Shown in pieces: positions 10,537 through 19,051 of a stretch of 64,000 nucleotides of DNA. The DNA is from Deltaproteobacteria bacterium. Its GTDB lineage: Bacteria; Myxococcota; JADLHZ01. The DNA is taken from assembly GCA_020848545.1 (NCBI GenBank), contig JADLHZ010000072.1:1-64000 (forward strand). Direction: 5' to 3'. Position numbers and translations under genes: made by a program. The notes beneath the pieces are model-generated. The model ran no database searches, was not told where the DNA came from, and saw only the letters and a program-made list of their open reading frames with translations. Position 1 is the first letter of the stretch; every line of letters begins with the position of its first letter.

Positions 10537-12018
10537 CTAGTAGGTGATGCCGGCGGAGACCTGGAAGCCGCCGCTCGTGTCACGCATGGCGACGTCGATG
10601 AAGCGGCTGGTGCCGGCGCCGGCGTATTCCTGCCAGTAGTTCGTCACGAAGCCGATGACCTCGAGATAGAGCAGGTCGTTCCAGATCGTCGAGTGCACGC
10701 CGAGCGAGCCGGTGATGCCGAACGCGAACTTGCGCAGTCCGAACGCGTCGACCTGCGACTTGTGCAAGCCCGACACCGGCAAGATCCCGGCGCGCACAGT
10801 CAACACCGCGAGCTTTCGATACAACGGCGCCTCGAGCTCCGCGGCGACCACGGGCGAGATGTACATCGTCGTCGGGAACGGCTGCCCGTCCGTCATCGTC
10901 ACTTGGTCCCACTGGATGCCGACCTGCGCGCCGAACGCGATGCTCTTCTCCTGGTTGCCGAAGACGTGGCGGAACATGGCGCCGCCGTCGATGTGGTACA
11001 TGTGGTCGGTGTAGTTGAGCGCCTGCGTCGCGCGCGCCGGCGTGAACTCGCTCGGCATGAAGGTGAACGAGCCGCGCACGTAGCCGCCGAAGTCGCGTGC
11101 GATGCCGCCGGACTCTTTGAAGCGGCGAGGAAAGAGCTGCAACTGGAACGCAACGCCGGGCGACATGATGCCCCCGTATTGCGGCGGCGTGCCGTTCGAC
11201 GCGTTCGTCTGCGTGTTGCGAAGCAGCATCGCCAGCCCCGCCGTGATCACCAGGCCGCTGCGACCGTCCGGCGCGACATAGCGCGGCTCTTCATCCTTCT
11301 CGCTGAGCTCGTCGGTCGGCTCGTAGAACTCGTCGTCGTTTTCGTACTCGGCCGCGAGCGCGTTGGCGTCGTTCTCCGAGGCGTCAGCGTTCTCGCCGGT
11401 CTTTAACGCCTTGGGCGCGACCTTCAGTGCGACTTCGCCCGAGCTGTCGGACATGTCGAACGACATTCCGGAGTCGGCGGGCTTCGACGCCGGCGTCTCG
11501 GACGGCGCCGCGTCGAGCGAGAAGTCCATGCTGCCGCCCGGGTCCGCGGGCTTCGCCGCCGCGTCACCGCCGCCGGCGTCTGCTTGGCGAATCGTGCGCG
11601 AGATCTCGGTGGCGGTCGCGCGGTCGAGCTTGGCTTTTTCGGTCTGAAACTGCTGGTTCAAGATGGCGCCGCGGCCGTCGGTCGCTTGCACTTGCACGCT
11701 GACCGCCCAGCCGGCCGCCGCGCGCGACGCGTAGGTCAGGACCACGAGATCGGCGCCCAACGCTTTGGCGACGGCGACGATTTGGTCGGGCTTGGCGCCG
11801 GCTGAAACACCACGCTTCTTCGCTTCCTTGATGAACTCCGCGTCTTTGATCGTGTCGTAGTTGTGGTTCTGCTTCAGCGTGACACGCAAGCCGCGCGCGA
11901 GCTCTTTGAAGCCCGAGCTCTTCGTCTCCAAGATGAGCGCTTTCTTGTCTGAGGCGCCTGCGACGGCCGCGGAAAACAGCACGCAGAGGACGAGCGCTGG
12001 GCGGAGAAACGTCAGCAT
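10537..12018 (-). CDS. outer-membrane barrel protein with N-terminal periplasmic domain
   Basis: A 493-residue exported protein of no named family I recognise. Signal peptide 1-22 ends at AGASD. Residues about 25-140 look like a small alpha/beta domain (KALILETKSSG, ALGADLVVLTY), similar in pattern to domains that track FlgT or TolB-like proteins. An acidic, Ser/Pro-rich linker spans about 145-250. From about 255 to the end alternating hydrophobic strands with aromatic girdle residues suggest a 10-12 strand barrel, and the C-terminus is an aromatic Tyr, as in Bam substrates. It belongs to a minus-strand run; a 47-nt gap separates it from the helical-protein gene upstream. Confidence 0.75.
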   Translation of the reverse strand: MLTFLRPALVLCVLFSAAVAGASDKKALILETKSSGFKELARGLRVTLKQNHNYDTIKDAEFIKEAKKRGVSAGAKPDQIVAVAKALGADLVVLTYASRAAAGWAVSVQVQATDGRGAILNQQFQTEKAKLDRATATEISRTIRQADAGGGDAAAKPADPGGSMDFSLDAAPSETPASKPADSGMSFDMSDSSGEVALKVAPKALKTGENADASENDANALAAEYENDDEFYEPTDELSEKDEEPRYVAPDGRSGLVITAGLAMLLRNTQTNASNGTPPQYGGIMSPGVAFQLQLFPRRFKESGGIARDFGGYVRGSFTFMPSEFTPARATQALNYTDHMYHIDGGAMFRHVFGNQEKSIAFGAQVGIQWDQVTMTDGQPFPTTMYISPVVAAELEAPLYRKLAVLTVRAGILPVSGLHKSQVDAFGLRKFAFGITGSLGVHSTIWNDLLYLEVIGFVTNYWQEYAGAGTSRFIDVAMRDTSGGFQVSAGITY

Positions 12019-12065
12019 CCGAGGCAGTATACGAGAGCTGAGAAAGGCCCGCGAGTTTCCTTTTG

Positions 12066-13253
12066 TCAGGACGGGAAGCGCCCGAACAAGACCCGCAGCT
12101 CGTCGATCAAATCCGCGAGCTGCTGCGGCGTCGTCAGCTTGTTCTCGATGTCCGGCAGGTTCTGGTACGAGCGGTCGACGTCGGCGTCGACGCCGTAGAG
12201 CTGGCTCAAGCGGCGCACGCCGTGCATCACCTGAAACACGGCCTGATCGAAGTCGGTGCGCAAGTAGCCGATCGCCCGCTCCAAGAACTCGCGGCCTTCC
12301 TTCGCCGACTCCTTGTCGTGATCGATCAAGACTTCCTGTAGCGAGATCGTGCGCATCGACTCCAAGAACTTCGCGAAGCCTTCGACCGTCTGGCGCGACA
12401 CCGCCGCGTTGAACTTCGTCGCCGCGGCCAAGTTGCCGAGCTGCGCCGCCGTCTCACGCACGGTGTTGCGCTGCTGCGGGCGCAAGAATTGGTACGCCGG
12501 GTGCGCGAGGAACTCGATGACCTTGCCCTGCAGCATCTCGAGCAGCGTGGGCAGCTCGTCGTTCTCGGCCTTGTTGATCGTGCGGTTGTAAAAATCGATG
12601 TCGAGCTCGAGGTCGGCCAAAGCGCGGCGCAGCGCCACGAGCCGTTCCAAGGTGTCGCGCGCGTCCGGAAAGAGATCCTCGGCGCGCACTTGCCGGAACA
12701 CACTGCACACCGCGGCGACCATGGAGTGCAAGGCGCCGATCGAGCGATCGCGGAACTCGACGAGCTCGTTCAAGAGCGTCCACTGCTCGGCGCGCACGTT
12801 CGGGTTCTTCAGCCGGTCGACCTGCTTCTCGAGCTCCTGGGCCAGCATCGGGACGTACGAGACCACGAGGTCGAAGACTTGGTCCGACGCGCTCTTCTTC
12901 GGGCGCTCTTTCTTCGGCGCATCGGCCTTCGCCGCGGCGCCTTCGATGTCGAACTCGAGATCGTCGAAGTTGCCGCCGTCGTCTTCCGGCGCCGCCGATT
13001 CGGGAAAGAGCTCGCGCAAGAGGCCGAGGAACTGCTGCATCTGCGTGAGCACGGTGGTGATCAGCGGCTCGAGCTCGTTCCACAGCTCCGGCGAGTTGCG
13101 CTCGAAGGTCTTCTCTTCGAAGCGGCGAAAGTCGAGGCTACGCAACGATTCGGCGGTGGCGCTGGCATTTTGAAAGGTGAAGGACACGCGCTCCAAGAGC
13201 CCGGCGTCTTGGATCTCTTGCAGGACCTGGTTGATCGCTGGACTGAGCTGCAT
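12066..13253 (-). CDS. conserved helical cytoplasmic protein of unknown function, 395 aa
   Basis: I do not recognise a named family. The product has no signal or membrane segment, is mostly amphipathic helix, and has an acidic-then-basic low-complexity linker around residues 90-125 (APKKERPKK). The C-terminal half keeps a regular helical heptad character. Its ATG lies 2 nt after the stop of the diguanylate cyclase, so translation is coupled and a c-di-GMP-related role is possible, though no PilZ or other binding motif is visible. A structural or scaffolding role is equally plausible. Confidence 0.75.
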   Translation of the reverse strand: MQLSPAINQVLQEIQDAGLLERVSFTFQNASATAESLRSLDFRRFEEKTFERNSPELWNELEPLITTVLTQMQQFLGLLRELFPESAAPEDDGGNFDDLEFDIEGAAAKADAPKKERPKKSASDQVFDLVVSYVPMLAQELEKQVDRLKNPNVRAEQWTLLNELVEFRDRSIGALHSMVAAVCSVFRQVRAEDLFPDARDTLERLVALRRALADLELDIDFYNRTINKAENDELPTLLEMLQGKVIEFLAHPAYQFLRPQQRNTVRETAAQLGNLAAATKFNAAVSRQTVEGFAKFLESMRTISLQEVLIDHDKESAKEGREFLERAIGYLRTDFDQAVFQVMHGVRRLSQLYGVDADVDRSYQNLPDIENKLTTPQQLADLIDELRVLFGRFPS

Positions 13254-13255
13254 CC

Positions 13256-14176
13256 TCAGCCGTGTTTACGAATGGTCGCGGGTCCGCGCAAGAGCTCTGT
13301 CGTGTGATCGCCGTCGATCACCACCTGCCGAACGCCGTTCTTCGCGCCGCGCTTGATCTCGTACATCATCTGATCGGCCGCCGCGATGAGCTGCGCCGCG
13401 TCGGTCGCCGCCTGCATGAACGTGGCGATGCCGACGCTGCAGGTGACGCCCAGCCAGCGCGGATGCGCGCCGAGCACCTGGGTGAGCTTGTCGCGCAAGC
13501 GATCGACCATCACGCGGGCCGCGGCCGGGCTGGTGTCGGGCAAGAGCAGCACGAACTCGTCGCCGCCGACGCGCGCTGCGACGTCGGTCAAGCGGCCCGA
13601 ACCGAGCACGTCGGCCACGGCGACGAGCAAGCGATCGCCTTCTGCGTGGCCGTGCGTGTCGTTCAGGCGCTTGAAGTTGTCGAGATCCAAGTGGACGACG
13701 CTGAGCGGCTGCATCGAGCGGCTTTGGCGGCGAAGCTCGACCTCCGACGCGTGCATCAAGGCGCGGCGGTTGGCGATGCCAGTCAGCGGATCGGTCGACG
13801 CGATCGCTTGCAAGCGTCCTTCGCTCCGCTGCAAGCGTCCGAGCACGAGCGCCACGGCGAACAAGAAGATGCCGACGACGGCGGCGTTCCAAAGGATCGG
13901 CAAGCGCGCGCCGTCCGGGTGCTGCCAGAGCTCTTCCAAGAGCAGCATCAGGCTGGCGAGGGTGGCGGTGCTGCAACCAATCTCGACGCCCAAGCGGTGC
14001 GTGGCGAAGAGCACCGGGGCCAGCATCAACACGCCGAACGAGAGCCCGAGACGGCCGCCGACTTCCAGGTTGAAGAAAAGGATGAAGCCGAGGCTCGCGC
14101 CGACCAGGAGCGCGTCCCACAGGTAATGCCTGTCGCGGCGCTTCAGCGCTCGTTCTACAGTGCGCTCTGCAGTCAT
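13256..14176 (-). CDS. membrane-associated diguanylate cyclase (GGDEF)
   Basis: About 306 residues from ATG 14176; the frame stays open to 14308, but the extra N-terminus looks non-coding. Residues about 25-125 contain four or five hydrophobic helices. The GGDEF domain (about 135-290) has the intact active-site loop ARVGGDEFVLLLPD. An RLTD motif sits five residues before GGDEF, in the position of the RxxD inhibitory site, so product inhibition by c-di-GMP is expected. It makes c-di-GMP from two GTP. The gene is coupled to the helical protein that follows (2-nt gap). The sensing input is unknown. Confidence 0.9.
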   Translation of the reverse strand: MTAERTVERALKRRDRHYLWDALLVGASLGFILFFNLEVGGRLGLSFGVLMLAPVLFATHRLGVEIGCSTATLASLMLLLEELWQHPDGARLPILWNAAVVGIFLFAVALVLGRLQRSEGRLQAIASTDPLTGIANRRALMHASEVELRRQSRSMQPLSVVHLDLDNFKRLNDTHGHAEGDRLLVAVADVLGSGRLTDVAARVGGDEFVLLLPDTSPAAARVMVDRLRDKLTQVLGAHPRWLGVTCSVGIATFMQAATDAAQLIAAADQMMYEIKRGAKNGVRQVVIDGDHTTELLRGPATIRKHG

Positions 14177-14314
14177 CAGCTCATCATTCAATCGTGATCC
14201 CCCAACCCGGCGGTGCCCCTCGCACCAGCGGATCAGGGAGTCAATAGAAACGTTATTGCGGCCGAGAATTCCGAGGTAGCTCACTCGGAGAGAACGGCCG
14301 AAAGGCACAGAAAT

Positions 14315-14524
14315 TCAGGCGTTTGGATCCTTCGGCTTCGACCCCGGCGGCACCTGCGCTGGCGGCGGCTGCGGCGTCACGTCGATCTCGTTCGACGTCG
14401 CGGCCTTCTTGAACTGGTTGAGCGCTTTTCCGAGCGATTGACCGAGTTGTGGCAAGCGGCCGGCCCCGAAGACCAGCAGCACCACGAACAAGATCAACAG
14501 CATTTCACCGACACCGAGTCCCAT
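14315..14524 (-). CDS. tatA: Sec-independent protein translocase subunit TatA/E
   Basis: A 69-residue TatA-type subunit. It begins with a short periplasmic stretch and one transmembrane helix (EMLLILFVVLLVFG), followed by the conserved FGAGRLPQLGQSLGKAL hinge and amphipathic helix, and ends in a Pro-rich tail. TatA oligomers form the size-variable conduit for folded twin-arginine substrates. tatB and tatC are not in the window, so tatA stands alone here, as is common in Myxococcota. ATG 14524 is the only sensible start. Confidence 0.95.
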   Translation of the reverse strand: MGLGVGEMLLILFVVLLVFGAGRLPQLGQSLGKALNQFKKAATSNEIDVTPQPPPAQVPPGSKPKDPNA

Positions 14525-14608
14525 GGCTTACTCCAGTCCCTATGACTACGCGGCGGGCGCCGATTTGTCGAGCGCTACCTTCCACCCACGCGCCGCGTCA
14601 AGGTGGTG

Positions 14609-15502
14609 TCAGAAGCGCAGGCCGAGCCGGATCGTGTTCTGAAAGAGCGGGCGGCCGCCGGTGATGAGCCCCACGTCGAATTGATAGAGGAACACGAAGA
14701 TGAAGGTCTGCAGCTCGATGCCGGCGTAGACGCGGTGGTGAAAGTTCCGCGCGAGCGGCGACTCCGGCAAGGTGTAGAGCGAGCCGTTCGGTTGCTCGAG
14801 CGCAATGTTGTCGGTCGTGTTGTCGGGTGTGGCGTCGAGCACCGCCGAGTTCGCGTTCATGAACAAAATTCCGTAGCCGACCATCGGCGTCAGCCGCACC
14901 ATGCCGCCGAGCGCGAAGGTCTTGCTCACCGTCATGTCGAGGTTGACCGTCGTCAGATCGATCTCTTGCGCGTTCAGCAAGCGACCGACGCCGGCCCGCA
15001 CCGCGAAGTTCGGCAAGTACTTGTAGCCCTCGAGGAACACGTAGCGGATGTCGCCGCCGATCATGAACATCGTCGAGTTGAGCAGCCAGTTGATGTGCGC
15101 TTCGAGCTCGAGGCCGAAGGGCAAGCCCTTGCGCACGTGCATGCCGGTGACGGCTTGCGTGCTGCCCGGGAGCGTTCCCAAGCGGCGCTCCTGCTCGGTG
15201 ACGCCGTTCTGCCAATACTCGCTGCCGATGTTCAGGCTGACGAGCGCGACGTCGAAGCTCACGTCGAAGCCGCTCATGCCGAGACCTTGCGCGGGAGCCG
15301 CCGTGCGGGGGCTCAGCGCGAAGCCGATCTCGGCGGTCAACAGGCGAAAACGCTCGCGCGGCGCTTGGTCGCCGTTACGGGTGTAGGCGCCGAGGCCGCG
15401 CAGCTGCACGTCTAGCGGATTGGCGGCTGCGGGGGCAACGAAGGACGCGGTGACGAGCGCCGATGCGAGGACGAGCGGGAAAAATCGGCGAAAAAGCGTC
15501 AC
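14609..15502 (-). CDS. outer-membrane beta-barrel protein
   Basis: A 297-residue exported protein starting at GTG 15502. The signal peptide (FRRFFPLVLASALVTASF) ends near APAAANP. The mature part has alternating hydrophobic strands (for example FDVSFDVALVSLNIG, VRLTPMVGYGILF) and ends LGLRF; the terminal Phe is the classical BAM recognition residue. I recognise no specific family. The gap to tatA downstream is 85 nt and nothing suggests a shared function. Confidence 0.8.
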   Translation of the reverse strand: MTLFRRFFPLVLASALVTASFVAPAAANPLDVQLRGLGAYTRNGDQAPRERFRLLTAEIGFALSPRTAAPAQGLGMSGFDVSFDVALVSLNIGSEYWQNGVTEQERRLGTLPGSTQAVTGMHVRKGLPFGLELEAHINWLLNSTMFMIGGDIRYVFLEGYKYLPNFAVRAGVGRLLNAQEIDLTTVNLDMTVSKTFALGGMVRLTPMVGYGILFMNANSAVLDATPDNTTDNIALEQPNGSLYTLPESPLARNFHHRVYAGIELQTFIFVFLYQFDVGLITGGRPLFQNTIRLGLRF

Positions 15503-15600
15503 AACCTGCGAGGGTATGAGCGCGCTTTCAGGGTGTCAATTTTATCGTGGCCCACTACACGGATGAGCGAGGGAAACCTTACAGGGCCTCGTCTGTATTT

Positions 15601-15713
15601 GGAAAAATATCGGCTGCCGGTGAAATTTTTCGGATTTTTCGGAAAATTTTCGGGTCGGAGGCAAAATTTTTCGAGTTTTGGCGAAATTTTTCGGGTTTTG
15701 GCGAAATTTTTCG
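15601..15713. repeat. six imperfect 20-bp units with phased A/T tracts
   Basis: Units begin at 15601, 15621, 15641, 15661, 15681 and 15701, each a variant of GCGAAATTTTTCGGGTTTTG. The last two share a perfect 19-bp stretch (15675-15693 and 15695-15713). The 20-bp period is close to two helical turns, so the A and T tracts lie on one face and the DNA should be intrinsically curved. This is striking in a genome of otherwise very high GC. Confidence 0.85.
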
Positions 15714-15788
15714 ATCCTTGCTGAAGTCTTTTGCGATTCTCGTGTGCGCCCGCGCGGCGCGAGCGAAGACAGCGCAGCGCGCAGCTGG

Positions 15789-15794
15789 TATGAT
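15789..15794 (+). promoter_or_regulatory. possible -10 box for a leaderless Uma2 transcript
   Basis: TATGAT lies six bases before the proposed GTG start at 15801, so transcription could begin at or next to the start codon, and no Shine-Dalgarno is visible. A convincing -35 element is not evident. This is a positional inference only. Confidence 0.3.
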
Positions 15795-15800
15795 CCGCAC

Positions 15801-16370
15801 GTGCGAGCTCAACGTGCACCGGCGCCCGTCGATTGGAAGCAGTTTCTCCTGCTCGACGAGGACGATCCGCGCGAGCTCATCGACGGCCGCTTGGAGGAGA
15901 CCGAGGTGCCAACGAAGCTACACGAGTGGGTCGTCGGATGCCTCGTCGCCGCGCTCTTCGCCTGGGCCCGCGCGAACAAGGCGGGCACCGTTCTCCCCTC
16001 CGGCTACAAGCTCCGCATCTCTCGCACCCGCGGCGTCATGGCCGACGTCGTCTTCATTCGCCGCGGCCGCGGGCATCTGGCGAAAAACGAAGGCATGGAG
16101 GACGCTGCGCCGGACCTCGTGATCGAGGTGATCTCGCCGAGCTCGCGGCGCCATGATCGCGTGCGCAAGCTTCGCTGGTACGGCGAGCTCGGCGTCCGCG
16201 AGTATTGGATCGTCGATCCGGAGGAGCGGACGCTCGAGCGCCTCATGCTCGACAAGCGCGGCCGTTACGTCGTGAGCGAAGCGCTGAGCGAAGACGACGT
16301 GTTCACGCCGAAGGGGTATGACGGGCTGGTCATTCGCCTCGACGAGCTGTGGGCGATGCCGGAAGAATAG
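15801..16370 (+). CDS. Uma2-family (DUF820) endonuclease-like protein
   Basis: About 189 residues from GTG 15801; an ATG at 15678 would start inside the repeat block and adds an unrelated N-terminus. The protein has the PD-(D/E)XK-like core of Uma2 proteins: RELIDGRLEE near the N-terminus, VMADVVFI, then PDLVIEVISPSS with the conserved Asp and Glu, and the YGELGVREYWIVDP motif. Family members are restriction-like nucleases of unclear biological target, often associated with mobile DNA. Composition matches the host. The preceding A/T-rich block is unusual and may mark an insertion. Confidence 0.85.
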   Translation: MRAQRAPAPVDWKQFLLLDEDDPRELIDGRLEETEVPTKLHEWVVGCLVAALFAWARANKAGTVLPSGYKLRISRTRGVMADVVFIRRGRGHLAKNEGMEDAAPDLVIEVISPSSRRHDRVRKLRWYGELGVREYWIVDPEERTLERLMLDKRGRYVVSEALSEDDVFTPKGYDGLVIRLDELWAMPEE

Positions 16371-16419
16371 CGACGCGCCGTACGCTCGTCACGACTTCGC
16401 CGCCTCCGATGAACGTGCG

Positions 16420-17607
16420 CTAGCGATCGTCCCGCAGGAAGATCTGCTCGCCCATCGCGAAGAGCCCCTGCAGCGAGTGCACGTCCTCGTCGAGCTCGTA
16501 GACGCCGCAGACCGGCGCATGCACCTCGACTTCGCCCTTCAAGCGCCGCAGCTCCACTTGCTCCGCGGTCACGAGCGCGTTGTGATCAGCGCCGGCTTGC
16601 ATCGCGGCGGCGGCGAGCGCCGGATCGCCGAGCAAAGTCTGCAGCGCCGTCGTGGCGCTCGCATCGACGGCGTCTTCGGGCAGCGCGCGGTGCAAGCGGT
16701 TGACGAGGACGGACAGCGCGCGCAGCCCTTCGTGCAAGAGCTTTCTGTGAAAGAACAGCGCCTCGTCGATCTGCGGCTGCGTCGGCGCGCTGACGACGAC
16801 GAAGCCGAGATCGCGCGACACGAGCAACTGCGCGATCTTGTCCGAGCGATCCTTGAAGCCGAGAAACAAAGGGTAGAACGAGGAGACGAACTCGCCGATC
16901 TCGCGCAGGATATCGACGCCGGACAGGCGGCCGATGGTCTTCATCATGTACGACGAGCCGACGTCGAGCAGGCGGAAGCTGAGCTTGCCGGCGGTGGCGG
17001 TCGACTTCAGCAGCCACTGCAGCGCGTCGTGATCGAGAAAGTCGACGAAGCGGCGCGGCGCGTCGAGGAAGTCGAGCGCGTGGCTCGTCGGCGGCGTGTC
17101 GAGCACGATGAGATCATACGCGTTCGTCTGCAGCACCGTGTAGAGCTTGGCGACCGCCATGTATTCTTGGATGCCAGCGAGCGCCTGCGACATCGATCGG
17201 TAGAGCCGGTTCTGGCGGATGCGCTCGAGATCGCCCGGGTGCGCGGCGTAGTCGGCGACCATGTCGTCGAAGGTCTGCTTCATGTCGAGCATCATGGCGC
17301 TGAGCGATCCGCCGGGCTGGGGCTCGAAGCCGAGCTCCGCGAGCGACACGGCCCGCGCGCTGTTGCCGAACTCTTCGAGCCCGAGCGCGTTGGCGAGGCG
17401 CCGCGCCGGATCGATGGTCAAGACGAGCACGCGCTTTCCGGCGAGCGCCGCGAACAGCCCGAGCGCCGCCGACGTCGTCGTCTTGCCGACCCCGCCCGAG
17501 CCGCACGCGACGACGACGCGCTTGTCGCGCAGGATACGCTTGAACAAGTCGCTCGGCGGCTTGCCAGCGACGAGCGGCGGGACGGTGAACGCCGGGGTGG
17601 TGCTCAC
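16420..17607 (-). CDS. ArsA/Get3-like ATPase, larger subunit (BagB-like)
   Basis: A 395-residue SIMIBI-class ATPase. The P-loop reads CGSGGVGKTTT, so the signature lysine of deviant Walker A proteins (KGGVGKT) is replaced by Ser. Switch I (LTIDPARRLANALG) keeps the hydrolytic Asp, and LIVLDTPPTSHALDFL is the switch II/ATPase motif. Get3/ArsA proteins are dimers that move hydrophobic or anionic cargo; no arsenite-binding Cys set or ars genes are present here, so arsenite export is unlikely. Its ATG overlaps the stop of the smaller paralogue by 4 nt. Shorter-then-longer overlapping genes match the order of the mycobacterial Rv3679/Rv3680 (BagA/BagB) heterodimer. Confidence 0.88.
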   Translation of the reverse strand: MSTTPAFTVPPLVAGKPPSDLFKRILRDKRVVVACGSGGVGKTTTSAALGLFAALAGKRVLVLTIDPARRLANALGLEEFGNSARAVSLAELGFEPQPGGSLSAMMLDMKQTFDDMVADYAAHPGDLERIRQNRLYRSMSQALAGIQEYMAVAKLYTVLQTNAYDLIVLDTPPTSHALDFLDAPRRFVDFLDHDALQWLLKSTATAGKLSFRLLDVGSSYMMKTIGRLSGVDILREIGEFVSSFYPLFLGFKDRSDKIAQLLVSRDLGFVVVSAPTQPQIDEALFFHRKLLHEGLRALSVLVNRLHRALPEDAVDASATTALQTLLGDPALAAAAMQAGADHNALVTAEQVELRRLKGEVEVHAPVCGVYELDEDVHSLQGLFAMGEQIFLRDDR

Positions 17608-18536
17608 AGCTGCGCCTCGAGCTCGGCCGCGAGCGCCATGACGGCCGCCTCGTCGGCGATCGGAACCGCACGCTTGGCGAGCCGGATCGCGCGCTTCAGA
17701 TCCGCGGCTGGGAGGCGCTGCAGGTACTCCTCGCCGAGCTGCCGCCAGTGCTCGCGCGTGGCCACGGTCCTCTCCAAGGCGGCGAAGCGTTTTTGCGTCG
17801 CGCCGTCCGCGCCAGCCAGGCCCGCGTGCAAGGTGGCGACGAGCGCGTCGGGCAGCGGCGGCAAGATGCGATTGATGAAGGTGAGCCCGCGCGTGGCGAG
17901 CCGATGCTGCATCGCCGCGTGCGCGATCTCGATCGCCTCGTTCACCGGCATCTCCTCGGGCACCGTCACGATGTCGAGCTTCGTGCGCTTCGGATCGAGC
18001 AGCATGTCGAGCATGTCACGCGCGCTCTTCTTCAACGGGCCGGTCGGCATCATCTCGTCGAAGACGTGCGGCACGCGCAGCCAGCTGATCAAGTGCCCGG
18101 TGGCCGGCGCATCGACGACGATGAGATCGTACTTCGGCGCGTCGCCTGAGCGCTCGCCCTCATGGAACCACAGCTTGCCGAGCAGCACGAACTCCGAGAG
18201 CGACGGCACCGCGCGCAGAAAGTAGCGGACGATGCGGTTCTCGAACACGGCATTGTAGAGCGCCTTGAACTTGAGCGTCATCAGCGCGTATTCGCGAATG
18301 GCCTCGCTCGGGATCAGCCCGGCCATCCACAGATTTTCGTAGACGAGGCGCGGCTCACCGTCGAGCTTGGGCTTGCCGAGAAAGCGCGTGACGCTCTCCG
18401 GCGGGTTCGTCTCGAGGAAGAGCACGCGCTTGCCACGGCGAGCGGCGACGATCGCGAGGCTCAGCGCGACCAGGCTCTTACCGACGCCGCCCTTGCCGGT
18501 CACGATGCGCACGCGCGTGTCGAATAGCCGCTCCAC
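17604..18536 (-). CDS. ArsA/Get3-like ATPase, smaller subunit (BagA-like)
   Basis: A 310-residue SIMIBI ATPase starting at GTG 18536. The P-loop is canonical for the class, TGKGGVGKSLVALSL, with the signature lysine. The switch I position occupied by Asp in the partner (TIDPARR) is Asn here (ETNPPESV); the equivalent Asp-to-Asn change in Get3 blocks hydrolysis. LIVVDAPATGHLISWL is the switch II-like motif. It therefore has what the larger paralogue lacks and lacks what it has, which suggests an obligate asymmetric heterodimer. It overlaps the partner by 4 nt and lies 13 nt after the DUF1795 gene. Confidence 0.88.
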   Translation of the reverse strand: MERLFDTRVRIVTGKGGVGKSLVALSLAIVAARRGKRVLFLETNPPESVTRFLGKPKLDGEPRLVYENLWMAGLIPSEAIREYALMTLKFKALYNAVFENRIVRYFLRAVPSLSEFVLLGKLWFHEGERSGDAPKYDLIVVDAPATGHLISWLRVPHVFDEMMPTGPLKKSARDMLDMLLDPKRTKLDIVTVPEEMPVNEAIEIAHAAMQHRLATRGLTFINRILPPLPDALVATLHAGLAGADGATQKRFAALERTVATREHWRQLGEEYLQRLPAADLKRAIRLAKRAVPIADEAAVMALAAELEAQL

Positions 18537-18549
18537 GACAACCTGCTCG

Positions 18550-19014
18550 TCAAACGAAGCTGAGGCTCTCGACGACCGCGACGAAGATCTTCTTGTGCGC
18601 GTCGAAGCGCGAGTCGTTCGTGGCGGTGCCGCAGATCACGTAGAACGCGTCGCCGGCGTAGAGGTACGCTTGCCACTGGCGGAGCGCACGCGGCGGCGCG
18701 GTGAAGGCGAACTCCCTCGTCTGCGCGTCTTGGCCGGCGATCTTCACCGTCTCTTTGGCGAGCGTCTTCGTGTCGGGCGCCATCGAGCGCATCACTTCTT
18801 CCTGCGCCGCCGCGAACTCGTCGAGCGACACTTCGCGGGACGTGACCTCAACGCGCTTCATGATCAGGCTCGGCCGCTCCGGCGCTTCGCTCGCGCCTTT
18901 GTGGCGCATGAGATCGAGCGCTTTTTGCTCGGGCCCGAGCAGCGTGACGAGCGTGCCGTCTTCCCAGCCGTCGGGGATGTCCAAGGTGATGTGGTGGAAG
19001 GTCGCGCGGGTCAT
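18550..19014 (-). CDS. DUF1795/DcrB-like protein (possible Eag-type chaperone)
   Basis: A 154-residue soluble protein without a signal peptide. The start ITLDIPDGWEDGT, central SLIMKRVEVTS and SLDEFAAAQEEVM, and C-terminal ending YVICGTATNDSRFDAHKKIF fit the DcrB/DUF1795 fold. Cytoplasmic members called Eag proteins shield hydrophobic segments of type VI secretion effectors; lipoprotein members (DcrB) do other jobs. Lack of a leader and the position directly after a 416-residue protein with a hydrophobic C-terminal segment favour a chaperone role. No type VI genes are in the window. ATG 19014 is the only good start. Confidence 0.7.
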   Translation of the reverse strand: MTRATFHHITLDIPDGWEDGTLVTLLGPEQKALDLMRHKGASEAPERPSLIMKRVEVTSREVSLDEFAAAQEEVMRSMAPDTKTLAKETVKIAGQDAQTREFAFTAPPRALRQWQAYLYAGDAFYVICGTATNDSRFDAHKKIFVAVVESLSFV

Positions 19015-19051
19015 GGGCTGATCACTTAGCAGCGCGCCCGGGGGCCGTCTA

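Larger units (their letters stand above)
15503..15800. other. 298-bp intergenic region with A/T-rich periodic block
   Basis: The gap lies between a leftward barrel gene and the rightward Uma2 gene. Its first 95 bp show nothing recognisable. The middle (15601-15713) is the 20-bp-periodic A/T-tract block listed separately. The last 80 bp contain a possible promoter for the Uma2 gene. I see no ORF worth calling: lysine/phenylalanine-rich translations of the block are repeat artefacts. Confidence 0.8.

Noticed and set aside
15533-15819. Lys/Phe-rich ORFs on both strands over the A/T-rich block
   Set aside because: They are translations of the 20-bp repeat units and have no other support.
16420-18536. 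The two ArsA-like ATPases considered as arsenite-efflux components
   Set aside because: No arsenite-binding Cys set is visible and no arsB, arsC or arsD gene is nearby.
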